This document shows, one piece after another, positions 6,425 to 7,215 of a DNA stretch of 7,215 bases. Origin of the DNA: Robiginitomaculum sp. (GTDB taxonomy: Bacteria > Pseudomonadota > Alphaproteobacteria > Caulobacterales > Maricaulaceae); the NCBI GenBank assembly GCA_002732905.1, contig NVTC01000004.1:106079-113293 (forward strand), in the 5' to 3' direction. The notes under the pieces were generated by a model. The model ran no database searches. It saw only the letters and a program-made list of their open reading frames with translations, and was not told the origin of the DNA. The stretch's first letter is position 1; each line of letters starts with the position of its first letter. The translations under genes and the position numbers were made by a program.

Positions 6425-7215
6425 ATGGACCAAATAGCTGAATTGATAACCCGTGCCGAGGCACTTGCCAATGAGAGTGGGCAATCTTTGTCGACCATAT
6501 CACGCAAGCTGATGAATGATGGCAAGGGGATTGCGCGGTTAAAATCCGGTGGGCAATGCACCTTAAAAACCTTGGAAAAAGCATTTGCAGTTTTGGATGG
6601 TTTAGAGCCAGAAACTGCACCGCAGACTTCGGACGGCCTTACCCACCTGCAAAGACTTGAAGCAGAAAGTATCCACATCATGCGCGAGGTGGTGGCACAA
6701 TGCGCTAACCCTGTCATGCTCTATAGTGTTGGCAAGGATAGCTCCGTCATGTTGCATCTAGCACTGAAGGCTTTCTATCCGGCCAAACTACCGTTCCCGC
6801 TTTTACATGTGGATACGGGTTGGAAATTTAAAGACATGATCGCGTTTCGCGACCGCCGGATCAAAGAGTTGGGACTTGATTTGATCGTCCATACAAATCT
6901 GGACGGGATAAAGCAGGGCGTTGGCCCATTTACCCACGGCTCTGAAGTCCACACCGATGTGATGAAAACCCAAGGGCTGAAGCAGGCACTGGATAAATAT
7001 AAATTTGATGCGGCCTTTGGCGGTGCGCGGCGCGACGAAGAGAAATCCCGCGCTAAAGAGCGGGTGTTTTCATTCCGCACGGCAAACCATCGTTGGGATC
7101 CTAAAAACCAGAGGCCGGAACTTTGGTCTATTTATAACACCCGCGTCGCCAAGGGCGAGAACCTGCGGGTGTTTCCCCTGTCTAATTGGACGGAAGGCGA
7201 CATTTGGCAATATAT
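6425..7215 (+). CDS. cysD: Sulfate adenylyltransferase small subunit with an N-terminal HTH-like domain; cut by window edge
   Basis: CysD with the GTPase CysN makes adenosine 5'-phosphosulfate from sulfate and ATP, the first step of cytosolic sulfate assimilation. The 263 codons present run off the right edge without a stop. Residues about 72-263 track E. coli CysD closely: [19 protein letters not shown], the PP-loop SVGKDSS (101-107), [41 protein letters not shown] and [16 protein letters not shown]. coli CysD begins only five residues before LTHL. Here about 67 extra residues precede it: a helix ([16 protein letters not shown]), then [22 protein letters not shown] and [15 protein letters not shown], resembling a four-helix lambda-repressor/XRE-type domain, then a short linker ([11 protein letters not shown]). 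The reading frame is continuous and the linker has no plausible internal ATG start. ATG 6425 is the only upstream choice (in-frame stop at 6392) and lacks a Shine-Dalgarno. CysD identity is firm; the HTH assignment is by eye. Confidence 0.92.
   Translation, partial: MDQIAELITRAEALANESGQSLSTISRKLMNDGKGIARLKSGGQCTLKTLEKAFAVLDGLEPETAPQTSDGLTHLQRLEAESIHIMREVVAQCANPVMLYSVGKDSSVMLHLALKAFYPAKLPFPLLHVDTGWKFKDMIAFRDRRIKELGLDLIVHTNLDGIKQGVGPFTHGSEVHTDVMKTQGLKQALDKYKFDAAFGGARRDEEKSRAKERVFSFRTANHRWDPKNQRPELWSIYNTRVAKGENLRVFPLSNWTEGDIWQY

Noticed and set aside
6425..6436. First four residues MDQI identical to those of E. coli CysD, as if the HTH had been inserted after them
   Set aside because: Four residues are too few to separate common origin from coincidence.
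6237..6717. Two long minus-strand open frames (6237-6620 and 6421-6717) opposite the end of the aminotransferase gene and the start of cysD
   Set aside because: They lie antisense to well-supported coding sequence, and their translations show no family motif.

Overview
The window looks like chromosomal DNA from an alphaproteobacterium of roughly 50% GC. Three observations point there: the purN-purM / DUF2066 / hda gene neighbourhood, a short-form Hda with a QxxLxL clamp motif, and strong under-representation of GANTC (5 sites by eye against about 28 expected by chance), as in lineages with CcrM methylation. A low-GC member of the Hyphomonadales/Maricaulales type is a guess; nothing here fixes the genus.

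Layout. Positions 1-1276 (minus) hold the start of purN and complete purM, overlapping by 19 bp in one purine operon. A 147-bp divergent control region follows and contains two of the five GANTC sites. On the plus strand come a secreted DUF2066 protein (1424-2482) and, 18 bp later, an Hda-like regulator of DnaA (2501-3160). These meet a convergent minus-strand pair, rnd (3863-5029) and rluA (ending at 3157), both RNA-processing or modifying enzymes; the hda and rluA stop codons overlap. A 12-bp tandem repeat sits at the rnd-rluA junction and makes the rluA start uncertain. After a 177-bp divergent gap come a WbpE-like DegT-family sugar aminotransferase (5207-6328) and the first 263 codons of a cysD-type sulfate adenylyltransferase subunit (6425 to the right edge).

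Most genes are housekeeping: purine synthesis, replication control, stable-RNA maturation and rRNA/tRNA pseudouridylation. The unusual part is the right end. The cysD frame does not begin at the normal CysD N-terminus. It carries about 67 extra residues resembling a small lambda-repressor/XRE-type helix-turn-helix domain, joined in frame to an apparently intact PP-loop ATP sulfurylase domain. The 96-bp gap in front holds two copies of a 17-bp element (14/17 identical, each with TGGG-N6-CCCA dyad symmetry) 72 bp apart, the second ending 4 bp before the start codon. A DNA-binding sulfate-activation enzyme that controls its own expression is a reasonable hypothesis, but it is inference.

No tRNA, rRNA, CRISPR array, insertion sequence or convincing intrinsic terminator was seen.
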